Notes under the pieces: generated by a model | Told to the model about the DNA's origin: nothing | The model's input: only the letters and a program-made list of their open reading frames with translations | Databases searched by the model: none | Origin: Edolisoma coerulescens | Lineage: Eukaryota; Chordata; Aves; Passeriformes; Campephagidae | Direction of reading: 5' to 3' | Assembly: GCA_013397115.1 (NCBI GenBank) | Contig: VWZW01007179.1 | Span: 1,196,315 to 1,260,314 of the forward strand | Length of the DNA stretch: 64,000 bases | Shown here: in pieces, positions 22,695-34,724 of the stretch | Numbering within the stretch: position 1 is the stretch's first letter | Layout of the letters: each line of letters opens with the position of its first letter | Program-made: the position numbers and the translations under genes

Positions 22695-24125
22695 ATTGTT
22701 GCCATCTACGTGTTGCTAACAAGCCGTAGGCAGTAATTTAAAAAGAAACAAAATGTCTACTAGTCGGAGAGAAAAACATGACCTTCGTGTGCTACTAGTA
22801 TGTTTGACTGAACTGGACTTTGCAATGGGGTATTTTAAGTACTGAATCCTTCTAATGCATCTTGTGTAAAATGTGACTTGATAGAGTTCATGGCTTTGTC
22901 AAAGCAGGCAAGGTTTTTAACCACAATGTATTTCTGACCCTTTACCATAGCTGCTACACACCATACAAATGTGAATATGTGCAGATGATCACTACATTTA
23001 CTTCTTTTTTTTTATGTTCCCTACATTTCTCTCATATTCACCCATCTTGCACACTGTCCTTGAGCACAGGTGAAGATGTTGTTTCAGTGTGAATGAATTG
23101 CAGGCAAACACAGCTGGTCCTGTTTGTACAGACCCTCACACAGGCACGGAGCTCTGCTCCTGGGAGGGCTCCGTGTGTAGGGATGGACTTGGGTCAGGCT
23201 GTTCTTGCTTCCCATCAGCAAAATCAAATTCTGTACAACTCTGCTTAGGCTGCAGCTGCCAGGAAGGGCCAATTTTTGCTCTTTGCTCACAGTGAGCGAT
23301 GTGTTAACCAGGCAGCAGAAGCCCTGGTTTCAGGGAGCCACTGGAGAGAGCCCAGTCCTGGTCAGTCGAGGTCTCGCTCCAGACTGTCAGTGAGAGTGCT
23401 GGGAAATCGTGTTCTGTCTTCAGCTTAGCTGAAACTGGGATAATTGAGGTACACAGATGCCTACCTAATGAGGCTGGAAGGCACCACACTCTGGAGGCTG
23501 TGTTCCAAATCATTGCAAATTAAGCTTTCGTGCTGTAAAAGTCAAGGGAAGGTCCTTAACTCTGACTTTACAGTGGTAGGAATGCAAAACAACTTTACTG
23601 ATACCAGTGGAGTTTGCCAGTGTACACTGATGGCAGTTCAGAATGAAGCTCTGCTCCTCATTTTTAGTAAGTGATTTATTCATCCCTTTTTCCAACATGA
23701 AACCACTTTCTATTCTCAAAAAAAGCTTTTTTTCCTGACTTATTTATCGTAATTGGACAGTTTACATTCATTTCTCCTCTCTGTGTGTGACTGTATATGG
23801 AGCTATTTTTATATGATGAGCAGTTTGGTGTGGTCTCAGTACTGTATTTGTAGAAGTAAAACTTATGTTTGCACGTATTTAAGGAATATATTTGGTATTT
23901 AATGCCAAGGAAAGCACTGTTTCCAAGTCCAAATGTGAATGAAGATTGAAGATGCTTTACTGTTAAAAAAAGAACCTGTTGATCTTTCCAGTATGTGATT
24001 AGAGATTTCTGGTTTATACATACATTGTGAGAGAACCATAAATAATGTGTTGCATTAATTACCATAATAGGTTTTGCATAACTTGCACAGTATCTTGTCC
24101 AAATAAATAACTTTATTACATGTAT
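22695..24125 (+). other. TECPR1: Probable TECPR1 3' UTR
   Basis: AT-rich non-coding sequence after the stop. The best polyadenylation signal is AATAAA at 24102-24107, giving a ~1.4 kb 3' UTR. A later AATAAA at 24467-24472 is an alternative. The cleavage site is inferred. Confidence 0.55.
24102..24107 (+). terminator. TECPR1: Candidate TECPR1 polyadenylation signal
   Basis: Canonical AATAAA inside aaataaataactttatt, the first strong signal after the TECPR1 stop. Confidence 0.5.
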
Positions 24126-25935
24126 TTTTAGAGAATTATTAGGATTGTATTTTTCCCTGCATTGTATCAAGAAGGTTTTTCCTTTTAATAGTCAGTGTTT
24201 ACATCTCCAACAATCAACCTGATTGCATATAATAAGCTTTATAATGTACCTTTGCATTTTTCCCTACATTGCCAAGTTTCACTTACTTTACTGTAAAAAG
24301 CTGGGTTTAAGTGAAAAAAAAGATAAGTTATAAGTTGTTTATGTTTGAGTACTAAGTATTTGCCTTCTAAAATGATTATTTAGAAAATTATTTAATTAAA
24401 AAATATGTCATCATTGTGGCTAGTTAAAATAAGGAAAAGTGACTTTAAATTGAAGCAATTTTGAAAAATAAAAGTAATTTATCAGAAAAAAATGCTTCCT
24501 ACAAATCCCTTTTGACATGTCCAAGAACACAGCACTTTGTAGCCAAGTACCACTGTGGAACTAGCAGCTGTAATTCCATTAAATGCCTGTGTCCAGAGCC
24601 TGCCTGTCCCTCAGGGATGGCAGTGTTCAGAGCAGGGGTGACTTTCACCTGCCTCCTCGGCTGCTGTATTTATAGCTAGACATGACATGCCATTTTGGGC
24701 TTAATATTTGAAATGCCTCTGGCTGCAGAAGTCAAAAATACACTGCCCAAGCATTAAACTCTGTCTGTTTAGCAGCAAGACCAGCTGTACTTGTTCTTAA
24801 AGTGCAATTCCCCATCAATAGCACTGTTAAAGTTCTGGGTTTTAAAGTCACGGGTTCCCTCTTCCCACCAACATGACCAAACAGCAGTTCAAACACAACT
24901 ATCCCACAAAAGCATTCCAGGGATGTTTACTAGCTGGAAACTCTCAGATAATGACCTTTAAAGAATCCTCCAAAAAATTACCATAATCTGCAAGTGCTTG
25001 GTCATCACTCACTGTGTGACACGCAGGGCCGCAGTGGGCACTGACCTACAGGGTGAGGAACAACCAAGTAACATCGACCTCTCTTACCTGAAGAGGTGCT
25101 GAGTGGAACAACTGAAAGAAAAGGCCTTGGTGTCACTGACTGACCCCACTGTGATCAGACAGGGTAAATACAGAGAGGATTAATTTACCCACCCGGGGCA
25201 GCTGGTGAATGGAGTAAGATCCAGCAGTTAAATCTCTAAGAGACTCGGCAATACTTCCATTAACATTTGAGTACAAGAAAGGCTTAATCACATTTATTTT
25301 AATGTAAAAACAGTTCAAAAACTAATAAAATGCTGGGTTGAGGCAGGACCCAAATGTTTTCTCCAGTAAGGCAACCACATATATAAACTATTGTGCTGTT
25401 CTACATCATAGCTATGGATTGCTGTGGTGGAGAAAATTAATTCACATCCCTTGCCAGCCTGTGTGGGAAACCTCACCTTTCACTCTGAATTAAATCATCC
25501 CCTCAGCTGTGCTGCAGCAAACTACAGACACATTACAAACTGCACAGTGCAGCACAGCCCTTCTGTGATGGATCTGATAAATCCTTCCTCAGCCCCCATT
25601 CCTCCTCGGGCAGCCTTCCTCTGCAGGAAAAGGACCACACCACAAACCATTACCAATCCTAGTGATGCACGAGGTGCCAAGTGTTTCCTGTGCCATCCAC
25701 AGCACGGAGCAGCAGCCTCCTGTTCCATGGGGCACGTGGGGAGGGGGAGCTGTAACACGAGGGCTCCACGGGCACCACACTTCCAACTGAGGCCACTCCA
25801 GCTTCAGGTGCCCCAGGTACAAGAATACAAGAGGAAATGAGGGTTCCTCAGTGACATGAAACTTTTTGCCACAGAAGGGGATATGGGGAGGGGAAAAAAA
25901 GAGTTCATTTTCCTTTTTGAAGAGTTTCTGCTTCA
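24126..25935. other. TECPR1-BHLHA15 intergenic/3' flanking region
   Basis: Separates the convergent 3' ends of TECPR1 (+) and BHLHA15 (-). I see no exon, RNA gene or recognisable transposon. It may include alternative 3' UTR sequence of either gene (AATAAA on + at 24467; TTTATT on + near 25290). Confidence 0.5.
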
Positions 25936-26827
25936 TTTATTGTTTTATAGTATCAGAATCTAACACTAACCCAGAAAGAACCTGATCACATCACAGGCTT
26001 CATTAGCAAATAATTTAAATTGGCCAAAGCATCGTCTAACTTAAAACTATACTTAAGCATTTTTATCATTGTAAGTCATTTGTCCCTTATTTATTATTTG
26101 TATTACAATGGCACCCAGACACCCACTAAGAAAATCTCCATGAGGCCAGATGCTCTGGAAACAGATCAGAACTGTCCTTACTCTAGAGAGCTTACAATCT
26201 TAAGAAAGCTTTGCAGATGTTTGCATCAACAGATGTTTTTATGCCTTGCAAGGTTCAAAATTACCAGGGCAGATCGACAGAAGTTAAATATCAAGATAAA
26301 TATTCAGATTTGGTGACCAATTTTCCATATGTGCCACTTCAGTCACCAAGTCAGTCAAATGCTGTCATCAATTTTAATCTTCTCCTTAGCATGGTAGATG
26401 AGTCACTGAAAGGCTGGTGAACAGAGCTACAGCCAAGATTCTCAACAAGCTCCAAGGAACTCGGGTGACACAGACCTTAAAGGCTCAACTCACTCTACTC
26501 CAGGTAGGGTAATTTTCAGAAGCTACTAAATCACTGTTTTCAAGCCAACTCCAGTGTTAACAGGATAGGTTTCCAGACCCTGGCACACAAGACAAACACA
26601 TCTATTATGCTCTGAAAAATTCTGAGGGTTTAAGGTAATTTTTCAATGTGCCATATAAACTACAGCCATGAGTGTTACCTGTTTGTCTTTTTAAGACAAA
26701 AAAAAGGAGAGACTGGAGGCAAAAATAATCTCTTTAAACCTCCAGGTAATGACATGTATTATGATGTAAGAAGGAAAAACAATTACAGTAGTAGCTGGCA
26801 GCTGGTGTTTTGGCTGAAGTTATGAAT
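25936..26827 (-). other. BHLHA15: Probable BHLHA15 3' UTR
   Basis: Non-coding sequence downstream of the BHLHA15 stop on the minus strand. Minus-strand AATAAA signals (TTTATT on +) occur at 26090-26095 and 25936-25941. The true end cannot be chosen from sequence alone. Confidence 0.4.
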
Positions 26828-27328
26828 CTACGTGGAATATTTCTGTAGATGTTCCTCATGGTCATCTTCCCCATGCTGCTGTTGATAATGCTGGTACAAT
26901 TTGGACCCCCAGGCTCCCCCCATCCCTTCTACTGCTGGAAAGTGTCCGTTGGACATATTGAGTATAATGGAGGTCAAGGATTTAATGTAATTTTTGGCCA
27001 GCGTGAGAGTCTCTATTTTGGAGAGTTTGTTCTCAGCTCTCACGTGAGGGATCACCTCCCGCAAGGCCTGGAACGCGTTGTTGAGCTTGTGCATTCTCTG
27101 CCTCTCACGCTCGTTGCTTTCCAGTCTCCTCAAAAGCCTGTCCTTACTGCTCCAAGGACGCTTGGCTCTGGCTGTGGGGATCTTGCTGCTCTCCTTGTTT
27201 CCCCCATTCCTCTTTTCTTGGCGTCGCAAACGTTTCCCCAGTTCCTTTTTTCTCATTGCCGGCTCTTCGGAAAATGCTTCTTTGTCAACAGCTTGCCTTT
27301 GCTTCTTTCCTTTGGTTTTAGTCTTCAT
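26828..27328 (-). CDS. BHLHA15: BHLHA15 (MIST1) class A bHLH transcription factor
   Basis: A single-exon coding frame of 166 aa starting MKTKTKGKKQRQ, as in mammalian MIST1 (MKTK...). Residues 1-65 are basic/low complexity with little conservation. Residues ~66-121 are a complete bHLH: RRLESNERERQRMHKLNNAF (basic region and helix 1), then loop and helix 2 KLSKIETLTLAKNYIKSLTS. The conserved C-terminal KLYQHYQQQ and HLQKYST follow. MIST1 binds E-boxes as a dimer and drives secretory maturation of exocrine acinar cells and plasma cells (known). The start is backed by a splice acceptor (tttttacag) 36 nt upstream, matching a non-coding exon 1. The frame ends at TAG (26828-26830) exactly where mammals have Gln followed by about seven more residues; see findings. 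Confidence 0.95.
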   Translation of the reverse strand: MKTKTKGKKQRQAVDKEAFSEEPAMRKKELGKRLRRQEKRNGGNKESSKIPTARAKRPWSSKDRLLRRLESNERERQRMHKLNNAFQALREVIPHVRAENKLSKIETLTLAKNYIKSLTSIILNMSNGHFPAVEGMGGAWGSKLYQHYQQQHGEDDHEEHLQKYST

Positions 27329-27364
27329 GTTTTGTTGGATGGACTGGTATTAATTATCAGTGTG
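27329..27364 (-). other. BHLHA15: BHLHA15 5' UTR part of coding exon, with splice acceptor
   Basis: On the minus strand tttttacag precedes position 27364, leaving 36 nt of leader before the ATG. Human BHLHA15 likewise has a non-coding first exon and all coding sequence in exon 2. Confidence 0.65.
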
Positions 27365-29289
27365 CTGTAAAAACATAACACCAATGTTCAGCTGGGAGGA
27401 GAGCTTGCAGAGGGAGCAGAGGGCAAGTGAATGGAACCAGTGAAACAAAGATGCAGTGAATCACCTACTGGTGAAAAACAGATGCCTCTACTTTCTTAGA
27501 AACAGGCCTCAAAGCAGAGAGATTTTTCCTTTATCATTGTACATAAGAGAAAATGGTCTCCAAGTTGATCCAGTCTTTCTGTAGAGAAGTGAACCACAAC
27601 TCAAAAAATATGCAGAGCACAACAGTCAGTTAGGTTTGATAACATCGCCTCTGTTGTTTGATCTCACGTGCAGCTGCTGTCTCCCAGCTCCTCACTACCC
27701 CACGTTACAATAAAACCATGCACCACTTCAGTGTACACATGCTGGCTTATGGGGGGGTATTAGACCGACCCTCAGGCTCTTATTCAAAGTAATTTCTCCT
27801 TGAACTCCTGGTAATTGCTTTTTGCAGGCACAGGTTTCCACTGTGTGAGGAGTCCACTAGAGGGAAACGTGGCACACTCTCAGGGAGAAGCTCCGAGCCA
27901 GCCACGTGTTTTCAGCTGCAGCATTTCTGTGTTCTGGGCTAGTCCCCGCCACACACACACAAAAAAAGCACTTCCCTCTTCCAACAACAATCCAATAATG
28001 GCAGGGCTTAACTGCAGTTACCGCCCCAGATCAACAGCAGCAGAGCAGGCTCTTTTCCAAGTTATCCAAAAAGACACAGCAATGTTCCTTCCTCTGCATT
28101 AACGACAGCACTGATATTTTACCCCCCCTCAGCCCAAATTCTGTGCCCACACTACATCTGAAGACAACAGCATCACAGCAACCCTGCCTCTAACACCAAC
28201 GATCAATGTTACTAAGAGACATTCCCAAAATATGTTCGTTCCATGGTCTTCCAGTTCACGTAGTCATAAAAAGGTTTGGTCGAAACAAGATACATTTTTA
28301 TGCCGATACTGTTGTGTAGGAGCAGTCAGAGTTGGTGAGCCAATAAAAAATGAAGGAGAAAGAAGAACCAAAACCTAACCCCAGCTGCAAGACTGTTCCA
28401 GTGCAAGCATCAACCTTAGCTGGAGCAGGTGGTGGCAGCTCCGGGCTGTGCTGTGGTAAACACCACCTCCTGTCTCGTTTCTCACTCTTCAGAGCCACGC
28501 TCAGCTGCTGGGCTTGCACAGTGACTCAGTTCTCTGCCTGTGAGGGCATTCTGGCCATCCCCAGGTTCCTTACTATCAAAGACAGCCAGGAATTCACAAA
28601 GCAGCTGGGTTAGGGTGGCACCCAGGTGATGACAGCTGAAAGACAGCACCAAGCAGCTTGTGTTGTGGGAGCCTAAAAAAATGCTGGAGACACACAGGTA
28701 TCTTCTGTGAGAAAAGAGGTCCAAAAGCAAGCACTGGGTTTGTTCTGGACCCTCTGTGTAACTCACTTGGCAGAAAAGGCACAGCTACAGGACAGCACAG
28801 AGGAGAGGGAGCTTCCCTGCCCAAGCACAAGAAGCGCTGCTGAGGAGAGCTGCTGTTTGGAAGAAAACAGCCCACAGGACTTGGTGAAGAGGGGGTTCAT
28901 GGAGGCAGCCAGGAGAGAAAGCTGGAGGAAGATCCAAGAGAAAGGAAGCAAACTGTGAGAGCAAAGTAGTCTCTGAAACTGCAGGCTGGGCAAACGCAAA
29001 TGGGGTATCATGGGATAACGAGGTGCCGAGCTGGCAGAGGTTTGCTTTCAGGCTGCCACTGTTGTTACCTGGAGAAGCAACCTTACAGAGCCCCAGCTCA
29101 GCTGCTGGGAGCCCCAGAGAGGTGGTACGAGTGTGCAAGGAGCAAACAGATTGTGGGGTGATCAGGAGCAACAGACTGGAGTGGTCAAGAGAAACCAAAG
29201 AGAGAGCAGCCAAATACCAACACATTTAACACCCTCTGCAGCCGTCTACCAGGGCTGGCATCCCTCCTCTGTGACTTACCACTCCACCA
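27365..29289 (-). other. BHLHA15 upstream/intron 1 region
   Basis: No coding exon recognised. It holds abutting E-boxes at 27665-27676 and a short CA run near 27951-27961. It is probably BHLHA15 intron 1 if the CpG-rich segment at 29.3-29.8 kb carries exon 1 (inference). Confidence 0.4.
27665..27676. promoter_or_regulatory. Two abutting palindromic E-boxes (CACGTG + CAGCTG)
   Basis: CACGTG at 27665-27670 is followed directly by CAGCTG at 27671-27676, about 300 bp upstream of the BHLHA15 coding-exon acceptor. Both are bHLH/bZIP core sites; a CACGTG-type site is reported as an XBP1 target in mammalian MIST1 regulation (recalled). Function here is inference. Confidence 0.4.
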
Positions 29290-29765
29290 GCTGCTGAGAA
29301 GGTGCCTGGGGCCCAAGGGCCAACGCGGCAGAGACCCAGGGGAAGCCAGGAACAGCAGCAGGGGCTGTGGGGGCAACAGGGAGGGAACGCTGCGCGTCCT
29401 CTGACCGAGCCAGGGTCTGTCAGCGGGAGCCTGCGAGGGGCCCAGGCCCTGCCCCGGCCCGAGGAGCCCCGGGCAGGCGGAGGCTGCCGCAGGTGCCGGC
29501 GCTGCCGCGGACACGTCGCTTTAGGGCGGGGGCGGGCCCGGCGGGCGGGCGGGAGCTCCGCTCCCTCCGCGGGCACCGGGCCGGGCGGGCACCCCGCGCA
29601 CCGCACCGAGGGGCCGGGCACGGCCACAGCGCCCCGCTCGAGGCTCCCGCCCGTGCTCGGGGTGCCCACAGGGCTCGCGGTGACACGGGGGACGCAGGGC
29701 ACGGGGCGGCAGCTCCGCAGCAGCGGGGGNGCACAGCTCTGGCACCACGGGAGGGGTCGGCCCAG
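29290..29765 (-). promoter_or_regulatory. CpG-rich segment, candidate BHLHA15 promoter/exon 1
   Basis: A sharply bounded GC/CpG-dense block in otherwise AT-rich DNA, ~2 kb upstream of the BHLHA15 coding exon, with many GGGCGG-like cores. It contains the only ambiguous base in the window (n at 29730), suggesting a hard-to-sequence tract. Assignment to BHLHA15 rather than an enhancer is inference. Confidence 0.45.
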
Positions 29766-30744
29766 CACCCCCTTCAGCAGCTGGAGTGTCCCCGGCTGGA
29801 GGAGGACAAAGCCTGTCTCAGCTCTGTTCTGCAAGTCACAGCACCCCTGTGACACAGGCCCACAGACACAGCACTGCCATCATCCCCTTGAGAACGTGCT
29901 GCTCATAAAGATTCCAAGTTCTCAAATTCTTTGATAATAAGCCCTATATAAGGTGACCAATTTAGTGCCATGGGATCTTTTACATCTGTTCTCATTAATG
30001 ACCACTACCTTGGTCAAATTTCAGCCCAGTAGTTATATCTTACCGAATGAAGTTAAGTCATCTTGATATCAGTTTCTCATTCCCAGGTCACAACAGGTGC
30101 CAGCACTCAACAGCTGCGATGTGAGCTGGGGGCTTCCACGAGAGCCTCCATCAACAGTGCCAGGGCTGCCCGGGGCCACCCCGACCCTCCGGGCAGCAGG
30201 AACACCAACACCCTGCTCCTGCCGCACCGAGCCTGCAACAGCCTCGGTATCTCATCAGAGGAGCTCCCTTCACACACCAGCACTACATTTATTACCTGGT
30301 GATTTTTGGTCCATTCAGCACATGCATTGAATAAACCCCAGCAAGTCTTCTAGAAAGAAAGTCAATAAACACCGAGAAAACATCACTAACCTGTTTTCTG
30401 AATTTATAAATTTTGAAATCCCCATTCTTCCTACAGATCTTTAATTCTATGAGTAAAAGCAATATTCAGTATTCAGAATTACGCTGTTTCTGTTTTAATT
30501 ATTACTTCTCTACTGACTGTGTACACACTTTACCTGAAATTTTCACAAGGGTGATGATATTGGAAGAAATTAAAGGTGACTACACTATTTAGCACGGACT
30601 CATCGGCTGGGACTGCGGCTTTGAGCTTTTGGAACTTTCTCAACCTCAGGACACTAATAAATATATCTTACATTGGAACTACACTGCTGGCATCTGTTTA
30701 AAAATGAACAAACAGACAAAGATATTATAAATATATAACTGTAT
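29766..30744. other. BHLHA15-LMTK2 intergenic region
   Basis: Between the CpG-rich segment and the likely LMTK2 3' end I see no exon, RNA gene or recognisable repeat. GC content falls steadily toward the AT-rich LMTK2 3' UTR. Confidence 0.5.
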
Positions 30745-30750
30745 TTTATT
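30745..30750 (-). terminator. LMTK2: Candidate distal LMTK2 polyadenylation signal
   Basis: TTTATT on the + strand is AATAAA on the coding strand. It lies in an extremely AT-rich stretch at the end of the presumed 3' UTR. Confidence 0.4.
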
Positions 30751-33157
30751 TTTAATATTAAATATTTTTAAATTACAAGCAGTTTCTTGAATCACACTAT
30801 GCATGATAATCAATATACAGTAGAAATTACAATTTAAAAATGTACACAATTTAAAGACGTTTTGACCTGAAATTTCATTAACTATGATATATTGCCATAA
30901 ACCTCATACCTGTATTAAATTACAATAGGAAAACCTCATACCTATGATTTTGTTACATAGTTTCTCATTTACAAATAGAATTAAACATTATATATACACA
31001 CACATCAGTACCATTTATCATTTAAGTTACACCTACATCTGTGCAAGTTCAAACAATTTCATAAACAAAACTAACTGTAAGTCATATTCAAGTTTCTGAA
31101 AAACAGGCTGCTGGTATTACAAATACTTATTTTCAATAAGTTTATATGATGTTTGACTCTCCTCTAGATTTCTTCCCATTTTGTACCAAAACCATTAACG
31201 TACAAGGATATTTGTGTATGACTTAAAGCTGAAGTAATTTTGTACACTCCATTCTTATTTAAGGCTATTTCTTATAAGGCTAATGTACTTGGATTCCACC
31301 TTTCACCAGCTCCAACACAAATAGCCAAGTCACTGACACCTGACAACGCTGACATTTTAGGATAGTGCTTAATCATAAGAAAAAGTCTTTCTACCAACCA
31401 GCCTCCCCATGAAAGATTGAGTATTACATAAAAGTCTGCTAAAAATACTGATAAAAAGAATGAGGCTTAAATGGCTTTCATTAGTGCATCAACAAGGATA
31501 TGAAAAAAAGGTTAAATCTCCTCATTTCCATGAAAATAGCAATTTCCATAAATGCAGTTATACACAGTGTATCTGCAGCTGGGGGATTTGGGAGAGTACA
31601 GGTGTTCCCACTGAAACTGGACACTCTTGTCGCTCTCTTGGCTTCTCACTAGAGATCCTAATGTTTAAACAAACTTCTTCAGGTGGGAAAAATCAGATCT
31701 TTTAAATACCTTTAGTAGCCAAATTGAGACAATGCCTTCATTATCCAAACAATCCAGGTATTCTACTAGAGAAGGAATTAAGCTGTAACCAGTCCTCATA
31801 ATAAACCATTGAAAATAGATACATGTACTTCTAAAACGGAGACCAGGCTTAAGTAGCTAGTGCAAGAAATTACAGAGAGTGTAATGAATGATTTCGAACA
31901 AATCCCCTCATTATAATGTAACATGTTGGAATTATTGATTCATCTTCATTGTGCCACTTGACTGCCAGGCAGATATTTAAGTATTGCTAGTAGTTGATCA
32001 GATCTTTAAGAATAATTTTTTACCCCAAAAGACAGTTTATATTATTGCAATCCAGCCTACTGGATTACTGAAATTAAAATTCACGTTTAAGTGATGTGAG
32101 TTAACTTTAAATATTTCTTTCTCTTCATTGTACAGCTAAAAAGGACATTACCTTGCTTAATATCATACACATCTAGTTTTGGAAAAAATGCTCCTTTGGC
32201 AATTCATTAGCAATGAGTCCATTTGGACACAGGAGTAAACTTTCACTTCCTGTGTAAGATTTTCTTTAAACCCGGGTAAAGAATAAAAATCTTAGATTTC
32301 CATCAAGCAAAGGAAATTCCTGATGTGCAAGATAAACATCTGATTTTCCAGAATTACAAGAAACAAAATGCACAAACAAATTACAACATTCTGGAGTGTA
32401 AGCTTTTATTTAACCCAGGACTGTTTTTTAAATCAAATGATTCAAAATTAAGGCTGAACTCCAGGTCTGACAGGTTTTTCACCACCCAAGGCAGACAAGC
32501 CCTCATGTTCTTTGCAGACCATTATGGAGTTTCATTCTCACTGGGGTGAGAATTAAAGACAGATGAGATACCCTAAATCTAGCTGTATCAAGGAGTTTGA
32601 TGTCGGAATTGTGGAATTTCTAGGCAATAATTTGTGCACAAAGTCTATTACCAACACTTGAAAATATTTTCAGTAGCACACAGCTTCCTTAAACCCTCTA
32701 CAGTATGTACTGTAAGCCTGTATTAAGAACTACTTGACTTTGCCTTCTAAATAATGTTTTGGGAAAGGTCCTTAGGAAAATTCAGTTCCTCACTTCATAC
32801 TGAAGAACAGTTCTGACTAACTCCGAACCTGAGTGCCTCATCAGAAAAAGATATCTCAACAATTCATTGGCAGCTTCAAACAACATGATAACTAAATCAT
32901 TCCCTTTTAATCAGTATGGAAGCCATTCTGGTGTAAGGGCTAAGTAACATTGGAAAAAAAGCAGTTAACATATTCCTGTCATTTTTAAAACGTACTTAAA
33001 AATCAAATTTAACACAGAGGTATACGAAAAAAAAAAAAAAATCACACATCTGAAAATATCTAGTCCTCCCATCTTCATATGATGAAAATTCTCTGGTGAC
33101 TGGATCTGGACACAGAGCACTTGGACCACCATTATCTCAAGCCCTGCCAAAACAGCA

Positions 33158-33203
33158 ACTAAAATACAAAGTACTTCATATTTCAGTACTTTTGTATTTT
33201 AGT
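33158..33203. repeat. Strong imperfect inverted repeat (hairpin) in LMTK2 3' UTR
   Basis: The left arm ctaaaatacaaagtac (33159-33174) is complementary to 33186-33202 with one bulged base. The loop is 11 nt (ttcatatttca), and one more pair extends the stem. Confidence 0.8.
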
Positions 33204-34695
33204 ACAGGTAAACAAATACAAAGCCAGGCAAACTGTTCCTATCAGTGTTTCCTACAGATCTGCAACTGCGTAAGGCATTCCAGGAAGTCAGGGATTTGTT
33301 TCTCAACTGAACTCACTTTGGAGTAATAACTAAGGATGACTTTTTCCAAGCAGTTTCAAGGATTAAATCAGCTAAATGCATGGTAGAGCAGGAAGGTTAG
33401 GCCCCCCACACTGTCTTCCCTTCCCCACAGGCTTCAGAGCAAACCTATTGTACTGCATCCTTTGTTCAGGACGCAGCACGGAGCTCTGCAGACATCTTAA
33501 AATGGATCTGGCCCTATAACGGGTGCAAAACTGGGCATTAACCACTAATCAAAATCTTAATTGTCATAACATCACCGAGAGGTAGATTTACCACAGGCCT
33601 CTGAATGGAGCCCCGATCTGCAGGCAGCAGAAGAGTGAGCTTCACAATTCACAGAATGTACAACTGAAGGGCCAAGTGTACCCAAATCCAGTCTATTGAA
33701 ATTAGTCTTTTTATAAGACTCATAAATTCCAGAGTTTTGTACAGCCAATTTTTCCTCTTCTTTCTCCAAGGCAGAAATTGTAGTAAAAACTGGAAGGCCC
33801 TTAATTGTGATATAGTCAGATGCTATTACAGTTTAAGCAGTCAGTAGGATCATTTGTAGGAATTAAGAGACATTATCTCTTTCATCTAAAAATTCCAGGT
33901 ATATCATATATTCTTTTCCAGTTTCCTATAAAACATGAACACTAACAACCATTCTATAACCATTATCATTTTAGAAATGGTACTGAATATAAGATTTCAG
34001 CAAGTCTAACATAATACTCAGAAGTTATGTACGTTTTACAAGTACCGTGCATAGCAAAGGCTACAAAAAGGACAAATTAAACTGGATAACTGGGCCAATT
34101 CAACTTGTCTTATTTTCCTTGAAAGATTTAAGATTTTGATTCTGTACATCATCAGGAAATAAAGGAAGAATAATCCATAGTGCAATTGTAATAAGCAAAG
34201 TAATATGTAGTGATATCTTTTTGAATAAATATGGCTCACTACTGATCAACTATCATTCATACAGTTCCATCAACACAGCCACCTGTTGCACAGGACAGTT
34301 ATACACAATTCTACAACAGGTGTAGGTTCAAATAGATAATGAACTACATGGAAAAATATAAAAAGAATATTATACAATCTCATACATAAACCAGACTGTA
34401 GTGTAATTGCTTTACTTGTTTAAGTTATCTGAAAAATACTTCAAGTACTTGAAAACAGCGGCAGAATCGTCTTTCAATGAAAAGCAAAATTGCACTGATT
34501 TAAAAATACATTACAAAGTTAAATACACATTCAAATCAATGTCCTGATTTAACATTGCTTTCAGTGTTCACTTTCGTTTCTCAGTACTTCTTGATTACCT
34601 GTGTTACTCCAGGAGGATCCAGAGTTTAGATAAAGAAGTTTCAAACACAAAGTCTGTGTGTTTTATGTATGGAGTCCGAGCAAGTTTAAATTGAT

Positions 34696-34724
34696 TTAAT
34701 CTTTTTCTCCATCTTCACTGCTTC
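34696..34724 (-). CDS. LMTK2: LMTK2 last coding exon
   Basis: A very short coding part: completes a Gly codon, then SSEDGEKD and TAA (34696-34698), the conserved C-terminus. Acceptor ctaacag. Confidence 0.92.

Larger units (their letters stand above)
30745..34695 (-). other. LMTK2: LMTK2 3' UTR (~3.95 kb, AT-rich)
   Basis: Continuous AT-rich non-coding sequence after the LMTK2 stop. The most distal strong minus-strand AATAAA (TTTATT on +, 30745-30750) would give a UTR of about 4 kb. Nearer TTTATT hexamers (for example ~32405) could give shorter forms. The UTR contains a strong hairpin at 33158-33203 and an A15 tract at ~33027-33041 (+ strand). Confidence 0.6.

Noticed and set aside
23455..23520. 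Possible further CR1 tail (gaggctggaaggcacc...)
   Set aside because: The similarity is short and the typical 3' end is missing, so it cannot be told from chance in the TECPR1 3' UTR.
23676..24170. 164-residue minus-strand open frame
   Set aside because: Antisense to the TECPR1 3' UTR in AT-rich sequence, with no domain; probably chance.
25424..25840. 138-residue plus-strand frame (and a minus-strand partner) between TECPR1 and BHLHA15
   Set aside because: No homology recognised, composition as in non-coding flank, and no splice or promoter context.
29226..29934. Overlapping ~210-residue open frames on both strands in the CpG-rich block
   Set aside because: Stop-poor frames are expected in GC-rich DNA; the peptides are Arg/Gly/Pro/Ala low complexity, show no family resemblance and span an ambiguous base.
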